Shown: positions 44,913 through 54,076 of the stretch, in pieces
How the letters are laid out: each line of letters begins with the position of its first letter
Numbering within the stretch: position 1 is the stretch's first letter
Source: Pontibacterium sp049599735
Lineage (GTDB): Bacteria > Pseudomonadota > Gammaproteobacteria > Pseudomonadales > Balneatricaceae
Length of the DNA: 64,000 nucleotides
Direction of reading: 5' to 3'
Assembly (NCBI GenBank): GCA_049599735.1
Contig: JBMYOX010000010.1
Location: 1-64,000 of the forward strand
Made by a program: the position numbers and the translations under genes
Notes under the pieces: generated by a model
What the model was told of the DNA's origin: nothing
Database searches by the model: none
The model's input: the letters and a program-made list of their open reading frames with translations, nothing else

Positions 44913-45557
44913 ATGAAAAGCACAGAGCATAAGCCAGGGTATCCGGTCAGCCTTGCCTGGCTATCTGTTTATTTACTGGTGCTGGTCTGGTCCGGTATTA
45001 ATCCGGCTGACAATATGACCTGGTTACTGGAGGTCTTGCCCGCGATGGTGGCTCTGATCGTTCTGGCTGCCACGTTTCAGTCACACCCCCTGACCCCACT
45101 GGTGTATTTATTAATCTTAATCCAGGCAGTCGTGTTAATGATTGGCGGGCACTATACCTACGCCGACGTGCCTGTTTTTGAACAGATAGCAGCCCTGTCA
45201 GGCGGGCGTAATAACTACGATAAACTCGCTCATTTTATCCAGGGTTTTGTGCCGGCCATGGTTGCCAGGGAAATCATCCTTCGCACCCGGGCGATTCCCG
45301 ATAAATACTGGCGTACATTTTTTATTGGCTGTTTTTGCCTGGCTTTAAGTGCCTTTTACGAATTGATTGAATGGTGGGTTGCGCTGATCAGCCAGGAGGC
45401 CGCCGACAGTTTTCTGGGCACTCAGGGTTACATCTGGGATACCCAGTCTGATATGTTCTGGGCCTTGATTGGTGCCACAATCGCCTTACTGACACTTAGC
45501 GCACAACATGACAGGCAGTTAAAAAAGCTCAGCGTGCCGCATCCAGCACCGCCTTAG
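44913..45557 (+). CDS. DUF2238/YjdF-like inner-membrane protein
   Basis: A 214-residue protein with about six TM helices. NNYDKLAHFIQGFVPAMVAREIILR and SAFYELIEWWVAL, then FLGTQGYIWDTQSDMFWALIG, are the conserved loops of the YjdF/DUF2238 family. Function is unknown; the buried acidic and histidine residues are conserved. AGGGAG precedes the ATG. Its 3' end overlaps tapT, which runs the other way, by 29 bp. Confidence 0.85.
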   Translation: MKSTEHKPGYPVSLAWLSVYLLVLVWSGINPADNMTWLLEVLPAMVALIVLAATFQSHPLTPLVYLLILIQAVVLMIGGHYTYADVPVFEQIAALSGGRNNYDKLAHFIQGFVPAMVAREIILRTRAIPDKYWRTFFIGCFCLALSAFYELIEWWVALISQEAADSFLGTQGYIWDTQSDMFWALIGATIALLTLSAQHDRQLKKLSVPHPAPP

Positions 45558-46212
45558 CATCATCCACCGCCTCCACCGGGCGCTGCATCTTAGATGCATA
45601 ATAGTACGCATTAAACAGGTCGAAGTAGGCATCCAGGACGGCTGCCCCCTGTTGATCCCCGATTTGTGACAACATAACCGCGGCAACCTCTGCCGTGCAC
45701 AAATGATGCCCTTCATTGGGCTTGCGCAGGTTATAACGTGTCGACTGAACGGCACTCGGCTGAATTACCGGTATATCCTTAAGATAAGCACTGTGCCTAA
45801 ACATACGGCGCGCCTGGCGCCAGGTACCATCCAGGATAATAAAAACCGGCTTTCGACCCGGTTTCTGCTCAAAATCAACCATCCGATGCTGGTAGTCCTG
45901 CCCTTCAGGAAACACAATATAAGGGTCAAATGCCGGATCCCCTAACAGCTGAGTAAACACCGGGTCAGGCTGCGTTCGACTCCATTCAAATACCTCAGAA
46001 TCTCTGATCGTATCAACAATAAGGCGCCCGGTATTACTGGGTTTGTAGTGCTCTTTACGGTGTGTCAGCAGCCAGAAACGCGCTTTGGCCTCCGTTTCTA
46101 CACGAAACTCACAGATACAGCCCGGCCAGGCTATTTTACATTGCTCACAGCGTTGCACATGAGCGCCACGTGCTAAAAAAGGCCGGCGGGGATAGGAAGA
46201 TTCAGGGCACAT
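45529..46212 (-). CDS. tapT: tRNA-uridine aminocarboxypropyltransferase (DTW domain)
   Basis: A 227-residue protein with an N-terminal zinc cluster (RCEQCKIAWPGCIC) and the DTW-type motif in IILDGTWRQARRMFR. DTW proteins make acp3U at tRNA position 47 from SAM; E. coli TapT (YfiP) is the model. The DTW triad reads DGTW here, as in many TapT members. Whether it is TapT or the DtwD/TuaA type cannot be fixed without alignment. Confidence 0.85.
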   Translation of the reverse strand: MCPESSYPRRPFLARGAHVQRCEQCKIAWPGCICEFRVETEAKARFWLLTHRKEHYKPSNTGRLIVDTIRDSEVFEWSRTQPDPVFTQLLGDPAFDPYIVFPEGQDYQHRMVDFEQKPGRKPVFIILDGTWRQARRMFRHSAYLKDIPVIQPSAVQSTRYNLRKPNEGHHLCTAEVAAVMLSQIGDQQGAAVLDAYFDLFNAYYYASKMQRPVEAVDDAKAVLDAAR

Positions 46213-46426
46213 GAGACACCATTCAGGATTACAGGCGGCACACTATATCACCAAAATTATTGCCGTGCTGCCGCCCCGCTGACCTGTCCAAACAGATGCT
46301 ACGGTCCGATGCCTTTGCCCCCCCGGTACAGCAGAGGCAGCACTTGCTGAACCTCTGAAATTCACTCCAGTCCCAGGCAAGGTCTACACTAAATAAGGAA
46401 AGCATCAGACATTAAGGGAGAAGATC

Positions 46427-46951
46427 ATGAGCACACTTAAACTCAAGCCGGGAGAGCGCTTTCCGGACATCGAAATAGCAACCATTGATTATGGCAAGCT
46501 GACACTCGGCCAACAAGCCCAGGGCTGGCAGCTTATCCTGGTCTATCGTGGTCTGCATTGCCCCTGGTGTCGAACTTATATTGATCAACTGCACCAGATA
46601 ACACCGCGCTTTCGGGAGCGAGATGTACAGGTTATCGCCATATCCGGCGACCCGGAAGAGAAAGCGGTTGCCCTTAAACGAGAGGCCGGTTACCGGCACC
46701 TGCCTATTGGCTACGGCCTGAGCCTGACACAGATGCACCGACTGGGACTCTTTATCTCAGCTCCCCGCAGTCCTGAAGAAACAAACCAACCATTTGCCGA
46801 GCCTGCCGTTTTTCTGATCAATCCTGAAAAAACTGTACAGATTGCTGAGTACAGCAATGCGCCTTTTTGCCGTCCTGATCTTAACACACTGCTGGAAGGT
46901 ATTATTTTTATACAGGAACATAAGTATCCAATAAGAGGCAGATATGAATAA
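46427..46951 (+). CDS. Peroxiredoxin-like (AhpC/TSA) protein
   Basis: A 174-residue thioredoxin-fold protein. FPDIEIATIDYGKLTLG opens the fold, and YRGLHCPWCRTYIDQL carries the putative peroxidatic cysteine in a CPWC pair unusual for classic peroxiredoxins, followed by VIAISGDPEEKAVALKREAGYR. It may reduce peroxides or serve as a thiol-disulfide protein. AAGGGAGAAGATC before the ATG is a good ribosome site. Divergent from tapT. Confidence 0.8.
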   Translation: MSTLKLKPGERFPDIEIATIDYGKLTLGQQAQGWQLILVYRGLHCPWCRTYIDQLHQITPRFRERDVQVIAISGDPEEKAVALKREAGYRHLPIGYGLSLTQMHRLGLFISAPRSPEETNQPFAEPAVFLINPEKTVQIAEYSNAPFCRPDLNTLLEGIIFIQEHKYPIRGRYE

Positions 46952-46983
46952 AAATCAATTCCTATTCAAAAACACTATTTATT

Positions 46984-47006
46984 AAACCATATAGCATGAA
47001 TGGTTT
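46984..47006 (+). terminator. Weak stem-loop after the peroxiredoxin gene
   Basis: AAACCAT and ATGGTTT pair around a 9-nt loop, 33 bp beyond the stop; a T6 run lies a little farther on. AT-rich stem, so termination is uncertain. Confidence 0.35.
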
Positions 47007-47192
47007 TAGCGGGTGGTTTTTTGCACAGATATTCCATGGCATTAAGAATAACAGCCCTGAAAATTAAAAATTTTTCTGTATATTGCGCCTATAAAAATGA
47101 GCAAACAGCCATCCATAGAGTGACCTTAATCCTCATAATGAGTTAGGATAAATACCTGAAAAACATTCACAGATACGGATATATCATTCAAT

Positions 47193-47828
47193 ATGTTTTC
47201 CAAGGTTATTCAATTAGTACGCAGCGAAGGTCTCTTTAGTGTACTTAAAAAAATCCTGACAAAAGTCACTAGTCAATGCCTCTATGAGCGCACAGATGTA
47301 CTTTACCTTTGTATCGATACCCTGCCCCGGCTGAAAGCCACTGACTTAGACATCTACACCTGTGATCTGAATGAATTTAAAGCCTGGGCAACTCAACACG
47401 AAAGACTTGCTCAGCAATTGCCGCTGGCCGAAGCACGTTTTCAGAGCGGTCACCGCTGTTACATTGGGAAGATGCCCGATGGTCGTCTGGGGCACATCAT
47501 CTGGTCAACTCAGGGTGATTCACTTTATGCCAGCTGTGAAACCGGCGAAAAATGCCGAAAAGATCTCTCCAGGCAGGTTGGCATTGTGATTGATGCCTGG
47601 ACACCAGACTATGCCAGAGGCCTTAACTACTACCCCCTGGTCATGAGCAAAGCGATGTTTGATCTGGTAGAGCAGTACGGAGAAGCCTGGGCCTGGGTAC
47701 TGACAACCAACAAACCCTCCATCAACGGATTTATGAAAACAGGCTTTAAACCTCGATTTGTGATGGGCAGAACCCGATATTTAGGCTTTTATGAACGCTG
47801 TCACGAAAACGACGCAACAGGATTCTAA
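47193..47828 (+). CDS. GNAT-like acetyltransferase of the polysaccharide locus
   Basis: A 211-residue protein. The central part (GHIIWSTQGDSLYASCE, VGIVIDAWTPDYARGLNYYP) and the C-terminal WAWVLTTNKPSINGFMKTGFKP look like a GNAT fold, where the last segment is the usual N-S/I-F-K-G-F acetyl-CoA motif. The first 60 residues have no clear match. No strong Shine-Dalgarno is visible. It starts the plus-strand block of sugar genes, and its 3' end overlaps the deacetylase gene by 38 bp, so the two are co-translated. Likely role: acyl transfer to an amino sugar; substrate unknown. Confidence 0.65.
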   Translation: MFSKVIQLVRSEGLFSVLKKILTKVTSQCLYERTDVLYLCIDTLPRLKATDLDIYTCDLNEFKAWATQHERLAQQLPLAEARFQSGHRCYIGKMPDGRLGHIIWSTQGDSLYASCETGEKCRKDLSRQVGIVIDAWTPDYARGLNYYPLVMSKAMFDLVEQYGEAWAWVLTTNKPSINGFMKTGFKPRFVMGRTRYLGFYERCHENDATGF

Positions 47829-48864
47829 GCCTGTGCCCGGCAATTTTGTTAAAAAACATCAGACTGTGAAGGGATTCATTCGCCGCCAAATCCAAAACAC
47901 GCTTGCCTGCCCGCCCGTCTTGTCAGCCATTCAGGGGGTAAGACACCCGAATGCTATCAGCATTTTTGGTTACAACGGCCTTATTAACCGCCCGCTGCCT
48001 GTTTCAGACTGGTGCTTTATCGATACCGAAGCTTTCCGGCAGCAGATTGCCTACCTGAGTAAAACCTTTGAGCTGATTTCTTTACCTGAAGCGCTCAACT
48101 TAATGAGTCATAAAAAGCTCAGGGGAAGAAAAGCCGTTATTACTTTTGATGATGGCTTCCAGAGTGTCAAAGATATTGCCTTACCCATACTGCAGGAATA
48201 TTCCGCACCTGCAACTATCTACCTTACAGGTGAGTTGGCGGATAAGGCCCGTTCCGCCTGGTTCACTCGTATCATCCTTGCACTGTCCCATACCCGTGTG
48301 CAAGAAGTCCGGTGGCAGGGCAACGCTTATCCCCTGGCCTCTGCAGAACAAAAGTCTCGCCTGAGTCAGCTTATTCAGCACCACCTTCAACAGGTTACCG
48401 ATGTTCAGATACAGGCGGCATTAAGCGCGTTCGAAACATCTCTTAAGGTTGAGGTCAATCCGGAGATCGAAGCAGGCAGCCCTTTTAAAATACTGGATAG
48501 GGCAACGATTTCAGCCATGAATAATCACCCTTTAATTACCTGGGGTGCTCATCTTCGCTCCCATGAAGTACTGAGCAAACTAGCTGACTCCGAAAAAAAT
48601 GATCAGATCAAGCATGCCATCAGCGCCGTTAAAGACCTGACGGGCGGCGACTGCCGACATTTCGCCTATCCAGGCGGCAGGCTTCAGGCGAGTGACAATA
48701 GCAGCCCCCGATTACTAACGGAGGCAGGCGTTATATCATCAGTGACAATGAATCCGGGCCCTGTAACAACAGACACGCCCCTCCTGCATCTTAACCGATA
48801 CTCGGTGGGGGCAAGCACCACTTTTTCCCGGTTCAAACTTATGGCCCATCATATCGGCCGATAA
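47791..48864 (+). CDS. Polysaccharide deacetylase (NodB/CE4)
   Basis: A 357-residue CE4 protein without a signal peptide. The NodB motif 1 reads AVITFDDGFQSVKD with the two catalytic aspartates; LITWGAHLRSHEVLSKL supplies the metal histidines; FAYPGGR is motif 3. It could remove N-acetyl groups from a lipid-linked sugar or polymer before secretion. The ATG at 47791 lies inside the preceding gene; a later start is possible but would give up the first part of the same frame. Confidence 0.85.
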   Translation: MNAVTKTTQQDSKPVPGNFVKKHQTVKGFIRRQIQNTLACPPVLSAIQGVRHPNAISIFGYNGLINRPLPVSDWCFIDTEAFRQQIAYLSKTFELISLPEALNLMSHKKLRGRKAVITFDDGFQSVKDIALPILQEYSAPATIYLTGELADKARSAWFTRIILALSHTRVQEVRWQGNAYPLASAEQKSRLSQLIQHHLQQVTDVQIQAALSAFETSLKVEVNPEIEAGSPFKILDRATISAMNNHPLITWGAHLRSHEVLSKLADSEKNDQIKHAISAVKDLTGGDCRHFAYPGGRLQASDNSSPRLLTEAGVISSVTMNPGPVTTDTPLLHLNRYSVGASTTFSRFKLMAHHIGR

Positions 48865-48907
48865 AAACCTTTGTAAGCAACTGCTGTGCTTAAGAGATTA
48901 ATCGTTC

Positions 48908-50035
48908 ATGGAACAAATAGAGATTAAGATATTCGACACGTTTCCCGCTGCGGAGTCTGTCTGGAAACAGTTTGAAGCTAGCTCAATATATTATGCTTTT
49001 CAGGATTACCACTGGCTTGAACGATGGTACCGGCATATTGGCAAAGACGAAGGGGCAACCCCCTGCATAACGGCTATCTGGATCAAAAAAGACAATCAGC
49101 GTCAGCCCCTGATGCTGCTTCCCTTTGCAGTATACAAAACAGGTCCCCTGCGTTTATTAAAATTTATGGGCGGAGAAGTCACAGACTACTTCGCCCCGCT
49201 GGTAACCGAAAAACAACACCTTCAAGATCCAAAATGGTTTTCCACTTTGTGGCCTGAAATTAAAAAAGCGTTACCCGCTTACGATGCGGCCAGACTGATC
49301 AAACTGCCCGAAACCCTGGAAACACTCGGCAACCCCCTCTTACAGCTCGACACTATCCCTTATGCGGAAAGCCATTCAGCCACCCTGCAGCCAAACTGGG
49401 ATGACTACTACACCTGCCAGATCAAAAAGAAAATTCGTGCAGACTCCCGTCGGCAACGCAAACGCCTTGCGGAACTCGGCGAGCTACGTTTTATGATCGC
49501 AGAGGATGATGAACACTACCGGCAAATTACTGAAGCCATGATTGAGCATAAGCAAAGGCGCTATGCAGAAACAGAAGTCACTGATTTACTCGCCCGGGAT
49601 AATTACCGGAACTTCTATCTGGATCACCAAAACGCATTTGGGTCAGAGGCCCTGATTCACGCCTGCGCGCTTTATGTGGGTGACGAAATAGTGGCCACCC
49701 ACTGGGGTGCAGTTCTGGATAAACGCTATTATTTTTTGATGCCTACTTATGCCGGTGGCGACTGGAAGCGTTATTCCGTAGGCCGCATTCTGCTCGAAGA
49801 ATTGATGCAGTGGTGTTTTGATCAGGAATTAACTGTTTTCGACTTTTCTCTGGGAGGAGAGCAGTATAAAAAAGAATGGTGCGATCAGGCCATGCCACTC
49901 TATGAAGTACTGGATGCTAAGACCCTGCCCGGCCAGGTGTACGTTACCGGTCAGAAAGCTAAGAAAAAACTACTCAGCAATCCCCGGATCCTGAAACAGG
50001 TATGGAAAATAAAAACTTATATAGAAAACAGATGA
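48908..50035 (+). CDS. FemAB/BcsL-like GNAT acyltransferase
   Basis: A 375-residue protein of the CelD/BcsL and FemAB type (acetyltransferase_6 domain). Visible parts: YYAFQDYHWLERWYRHI, the linker KIRADSRRQRKRLAELGELRF, ALYVGDEIVATHWGAVLDKRYYFLMPTY (abridged family core) and the end FDFSLGGEQYKKEW. Members in exopolysaccharide loci transfer acyl or aminoacyl groups to sugars. Forms an operon with the deacetylase and GT4 genes. Confidence 0.85.
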   Translation: MEQIEIKIFDTFPAAESVWKQFEASSIYYAFQDYHWLERWYRHIGKDEGATPCITAIWIKKDNQRQPLMLLPFAVYKTGPLRLLKFMGGEVTDYFAPLVTEKQHLQDPKWFSTLWPEIKKALPAYDAARLIKLPETLETLGNPLLQLDTIPYAESHSATLQPNWDDYYTCQIKKKIRADSRRQRKRLAELGELRFMIAEDDEHYRQITEAMIEHKQRRYAETEVTDLLARDNYRNFYLDHQNAFGSEALIHACALYVGDEIVATHWGAVLDKRYYFLMPTYAGGDWKRYSVGRILLEELMQWCFDQELTVFDFSLGGEQYKKEWCDQAMPLYEVLDAKTLPGQVYVTGQKAKKKLLSNPRILKQVWKIKTYIENR

Positions 50036-50123
50036 CCGGCCGCATCAAAAGCACCTGATACGGACCTGAACCCGGCTTTTGTTTTTTATTAAATGCTCAA
50101 ATATACTAACAAGTGATAAGTGT

Positions 50124-51314
50124 ATGATTAAAAAAGTACTGTACGTTCATTACCTGAATACGCCCCGGGACGGTGCCAATACACATGTCACCGAATTCAA
50201 AAAATCCTTTGGCAAAATTTGTGAACGGGAACAAATTGAGTTCAAGACCATCAGCCCGGAAATGAGTACAGGGCTTCACAGCCCACCCACACGCCTGAAA
50301 GTGCTTAAAGACTATATTGGTAAATTTTATATCCGGGATATAAAAATTATTCTGGAGCAGTTCAAGCAATACAAAAAAGATAAAGCAATGCTGACCAGAG
50401 AAAAGCCGGATATGGTGCTCGTTCGCTGGAATGCCCGAAATTTAGCCATTTTTTATGCCTGCCGCTCATTAAACATCCCGGTTTGTACAGAAGTTAATGG
50501 TTCTGATTCTGAAAAATCGGATGGTAACTTTTTTATCCGGCTGCCTTTTGTTGAGCGGGCATTAAAAACAAAAAACCTGTTAAAACTGGTTGATGGTGCT
50601 TTTGTTGTCAGTGATGTCATCAAGCAGGAAGTCTGTGAGCAGATTTCCTACGATATTGACCTGCGGGTTATTCCAAATGGCGTAGATTGCAATCGCTTTA
50701 AAGCTGATACCGATGCAACTGCAATCCGGCAAGGGCTCTCTATCCCTGCTGACAAAATTGTTATCGGCTATATTGGCACTTTTGTCCCCTGGCACCGGTT
50801 AGATTGGCTTGTTGATATTTATAAACGACTCTCAGAAAAATACGACAACCTTCATGTACTGCTGATTGGTGAAACTTATCCCAACGCAGTGGAATTGATT
50901 AAATACGTGCACAGCCAGGGACTTGATGAACATATCAGCTTCACCGGCCATATCGATATGAAAAATGTGCCTGAATATATAGCCGCTATGGATATCGCCG
51001 TACTACCCCATACAGCCTATTACTGCTCGCCCCTGAAACTGTTTGAATATATGGCGATGCAAAGAGCCATAGTTTCAATCGGCACAGATCCTGTAAAAGA
51101 GATTATGGGTGAAAACGAGGGTACGACCTTTATTCCCGGCGATATGGCGGCAATGGAGGCAACACTTGAAAAATTGATTGCCAGCCCGGAAACACGTAGA
51201 ACACTCGGCCAAAATGCCCGGGATAAAATAGAAACACTCTATACCTGGGATGCGAATGCAGAAAAAGTATTTAGCTTACTCAGTGATACTTATCAACGGA
51301 TTCAAAAAAACTAA
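50124..51314 (+). CDS. GT4-family glycosyltransferase
   Basis: A 396-residue GT-B enzyme. Its N-terminal domain starts VLYVHYLNTPRDGANTHV; the C-terminal donor domain shows IPNGVDCNRF, VIGYIGTFVPWHRLDWLV and the E-x7-E region in SPLKLFEYMAMQRAIVS. It retains configuration and likely adds one sugar of the repeat unit; donor unknown. The ATG at 50124 matches the usual start, with an in-frame codon at 50079 as the alternative. Last gene of the plus-strand block. Confidence 0.88.
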   Translation: MIKKVLYVHYLNTPRDGANTHVTEFKKSFGKICEREQIEFKTISPEMSTGLHSPPTRLKVLKDYIGKFYIRDIKIILEQFKQYKKDKAMLTREKPDMVLVRWNARNLAIFYACRSLNIPVCTEVNGSDSEKSDGNFFIRLPFVERALKTKNLLKLVDGAFVVSDVIKQEVCEQISYDIDLRVIPNGVDCNRFKADTDATAIRQGLSIPADKIVIGYIGTFVPWHRLDWLVDIYKRLSEKYDNLHVLLIGETYPNAVELIKYVHSQGLDEHISFTGHIDMKNVPEYIAAMDIAVLPHTAYYCSPLKLFEYMAMQRAIVSIGTDPVKEIMGENEGTTFIPGDMAAMEATLEKLIASPETRRTLGQNARDKIETLYTWDANAEKVFSLLSDTYQRIQKN

Positions 51315-51329
51315 TACCGCTAACGCAAT

Positions 51330-51357
51330 CGGGCTGCCTGTTTACACAGACAGCCCG
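51330..51357. terminator. Hairpin between the two convergent sugar-gene blocks
   Basis: CGGGCTG and CAGCCCG, helped by an inner CTGT/ACAG, form a stable stem in the 76 bp between the converging stops. T-runs are lacking on both sides. Confidence 0.5.
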
Positions 51358-51390
51358 GCTGATACTAGCAAAAGCAGGACAGGGTCCGGT

Positions 51391-52368
51391 TTAGTCCGGT
51401 AACTGATACTTACCGCTGCTGATCAGCTCATCAAAATACGGTATCGTTTTCTTTAAACCTTCTTCTAACTTAATCTCAGGTTCCCAGTTATTCAGCTCTT
51501 TTTTCGCGAGTGCAATATCCGGGCAACGCTGCATCGGATCGTCACTTGGCAACGTTTTAAAGATCAGCTCAGAAGATGAGCCCGTCAGATCAATCACCTT
51601 CTGCGCCAGCTCAAGAATTGTAAACTCACCCGGATTACCCAGGTTAACCGGGCCGGTCATCCCCTCAGGGGTCGACATCAGCCTGACAAAGCCTTCGATC
51701 AGGTCATCCACGTAGCAGAAAGAACGTGTTTGAGAACCATCTCCGTAGATTGTAATCGGTTTATTACTCAGCGCCTGTACAATAAAGTTAGAAACAACAC
51801 GACCGTCTGACGGGTGCATATTAGGCCCGTAGGTATTAAAGATACGGGCCACTTTAATATCCAGGCCCAGCTGGCGATGATAATCAAAAAAGAGTGTTTC
51901 AGCACAGCGCTTACCTTCATCGTAACAGGAGCGAATGCCTACTGAATTCACATGGCCCCAGTAGGTTTCCGGCTGCGGATGAACCTTCGGATCTCCGTAA
52001 ACTTCACTGGTGGATGCCTGAAAAATACGGGCCCGTATGCGGCGCGCCAGGCCCAGCATGTTGATTGCGCCATGCACACTGGTTTTTGTTGTCTGAATCG
52101 GGTCAAACTGATAATGAACCGGCGATGCCGGACAGGCCAGGTTATAAATTTCATCCACTTCCACATGAAGCGGGTAAGTTACATCATGGCGCATAAATTC
52201 AAAATAAGGATTATCCAGTAACGGCAGGATATTGTCCTTAGTGCCTGTAAACAGGTTATCAACACAAAGTACATCGTTGCCTTCATCAAGCAAGCGGGCA
52301 CACAAATGCGAACCTAAAAAACCGGCCCCCCCTGTTACCAGAACTTTTTTACGCTGTGCATTCTTCAT
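51391..52368 (-). CDS. UDP-glucuronate decarboxylase (UDP-xylose synthase)
   Basis: A 325-residue short-chain dehydrogenase/epimerase. The Rossmann motif GGAGFLGSHLC, the active site YDEGKRCAE (YxxxK), NTYGPNMHPSDGRVVSNFI and the arginine-rich end are very close to UXS enzymes, which turn UDP-glucuronate into UDP-xylose. It would supply UDP-xylose or a 4-keto intermediate to the transferases of this cluster. A UDP-glucose dehydrogenase, needed upstream in that path, is not in the window. Confidence 0.9.
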   Translation of the reverse strand: MKNAQRKKVLVTGGAGFLGSHLCARLLDEGNDVLCVDNLFTGTKDNILPLLDNPYFEFMRHDVTYPLHVEVDEIYNLACPASPVHYQFDPIQTTKTSVHGAINMLGLARRIRARIFQASTSEVYGDPKVHPQPETYWGHVNSVGIRSCYDEGKRCAETLFFDYHRQLGLDIKVARIFNTYGPNMHPSDGRVVSNFIVQALSNKPITIYGDGSQTRSFCYVDDLIEGFVRLMSTPEGMTGPVNLGNPGEFTILELAQKVIDLTGSSSELIFKTLPSDDPMQRCPDIALAKKELNNWEPEIKLEEGLKKTIPYFDELISSGKYQLPD

Positions 52369-52406
52369 ATAAAACTCTCTGTTATCTGACCAAATAGGTC
52401 CGCCTG

Positions 52407-53867
52407 TCAGGAAGCCCCGCGCCCTAATACCACCGCCGGAACCGTTTTTAGCAAAATTCTAAGATCCGTCGATAAACGCCAGTTATCGATATAATCCATA
52501 TCAAGCTGCATCCATTCATCAAAAGAAACATCGTTACGGCCACCGGCCTGCCAGGTACAGGTGATGCCCGGTAGTACGCTCAGCCTGCGCATATGGGATA
52601 CTTCCTGAAAGCGCTCGTAATCCGCAAGGGGCAGGGGCCTTGGCCCAACCAGGCTCATATCACCCTTCAGAACATTAAATAACTGGGGCAACTCATCAAT
52701 ACTGGTTTTACGCAAAAATTTACCGGCTTTAGTCACCCGGGGATCATCGGTAATTTTAAACGCAGCCCCTGCCCGTTCATTATGCTTTCTCAGGGACTCC
52801 TGTAACTCATCCGCATTCTGGATCATGGTTCGGAATTTATAAAGTTTGAAAACACGGCCGTTGTAACCGTAACGATCCTGCACAAAAAGTGCGCCGCCTT
52901 TTGAGGTTAATCTGATCCAAAGGTCAGCAGCTACCATCAGGGGCGATGCCAGTATCAGCAGTATTAAAGCCGCACAGAAATCAAACATGCGCTTGGTCAG
53001 ATAAGCCCAGCCCATCTCGTGCCCGGAGGACATAACCAGGTCAGAGGAAGCCTTGCCTCCTGAATGAGAGACCATTTCACCCCTCAGGCGCCAGACGTTG
53101 CGACCAAACATATTGCCAAATAGCTGTGTCATTGGCAGCCGTACCAGTATACCGTGAGAAGAGGCATGGTTAATCACCTGTTCCAGCGCCCTGTCAAATT
53201 CATGAATCGACAGAGTAATAACAACCTCATCAATTACGGAATTCTGTAAGATTTCTTTGAAGTCATCCAGCCGACCAAGGTATTCGCCAGGCTTCATGTC
53301 ATCTGCTGCCTGGTCGGCAAGATAGCCTACAAAAGTAAAACCCATCTCATGATTAAGATGAATCAGGTCTACATACTCCCGGGCAGCAGGCCCCGTGCCT
53401 ATCACCATAATTCGGGTTTCATTATGATCACCCAGGTGTACTTTTTTCAAAAAACCACTCATAAAGCGACGAAACAACAGCGTCATGGCTGTGCTGAATA
53501 CCCAAAAACCTAAAAGAAACGTACTGGAAAATAAGCTGATATCAAAAAGGATCCCCGCACTAAAAAATATAAGTGTGACGATGCCCGTTGCCCAGCCCAC
53601 GATTACCATCTCTTCATTAGCCGTAGTCTCAGACCGCATAGGTGCGTAGAGCTTCATGCGCCTGAAAACAAGCAGCCAGATTAGTGAAAAAACCAGACAC
53701 CCCAGCAAGTTTATTAAGCTGAAGCGCATGAACAGCACCTGGTAAAAATCAATATCCTGCGAATAGAGTCCGGACATCCAGGCGGCTAGCAGGCCTGCAC
53801 AAAAAAATGCACCAAGATCCGAAACCCTGTAGGCCTGAAGAATTAATTTGTGCTTTGAATAACTCAT
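52407..53867 (-). CDS. Undecaprenyl-phosphate sugar phosphotransferase (WcaJ-like)
   Basis: A 486-residue membrane enzyme that starts repeat-unit synthesis by moving a sugar-1-phosphate to undecaprenyl phosphate. It has four N-terminal TM helices, a Rossmann-like CoA-binding_3 domain (RIMVIGTGPAAREYVDLI), a fifth membrane helix (KRMFDFCAALILLILASPLM) and the PglC-like catalytic core with YKFRTM, DELPQLFNVLKGDMSLVGPRP and CTWQAGGRN. A longer start at 53924 is possible; 53867 gives a family-like start preceded by CAGG. Confidence 0.92.
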   Translation of the reverse strand: MSYSKHKLILQAYRVSDLGAFFCAGLLAAWMSGLYSQDIDFYQVLFMRFSLINLLGCLVFSLIWLLVFRRMKLYAPMRSETTANEEMVIVGWATGIVTLIFFSAGILFDISLFSSTFLLGFWVFSTAMTLLFRRFMSGFLKKVHLGDHNETRIMVIGTGPAAREYVDLIHLNHEMGFTFVGYLADQAADDMKPGEYLGRLDDFKEILQNSVIDEVVITLSIHEFDRALEQVINHASSHGILVRLPMTQLFGNMFGRNVWRLRGEMVSHSGGKASSDLVMSSGHEMGWAYLTKRMFDFCAALILLILASPLMVAADLWIRLTSKGGALFVQDRYGYNGRVFKLYKFRTMIQNADELQESLRKHNERAGAAFKITDDPRVTKAGKFLRKTSIDELPQLFNVLKGDMSLVGPRPLPLADYERFQEVSHMRRLSVLPGITCTWQAGGRNDVSFDEWMQLDMDYIDNWRLSTDLRILLKTVPAVVLGRGAS

Positions 53868-54076
53868 GGTTAACCTGATCACATCCTGCAATTGGGCCGG
53901 GTTAAATCGTATAAACCTGCCCATAATATTTTTAGTAATGCCCCCGATTAAGAATAAACAAGGACAACATTCTTAAAAACAAACATCCATTTTAACACGG
54001 TCAAACCATATCCATCCGGATACATAACTTCAATAACTGATTATAAAATCAGGGAGTTTTTCAGAAAAAGGCTGGA

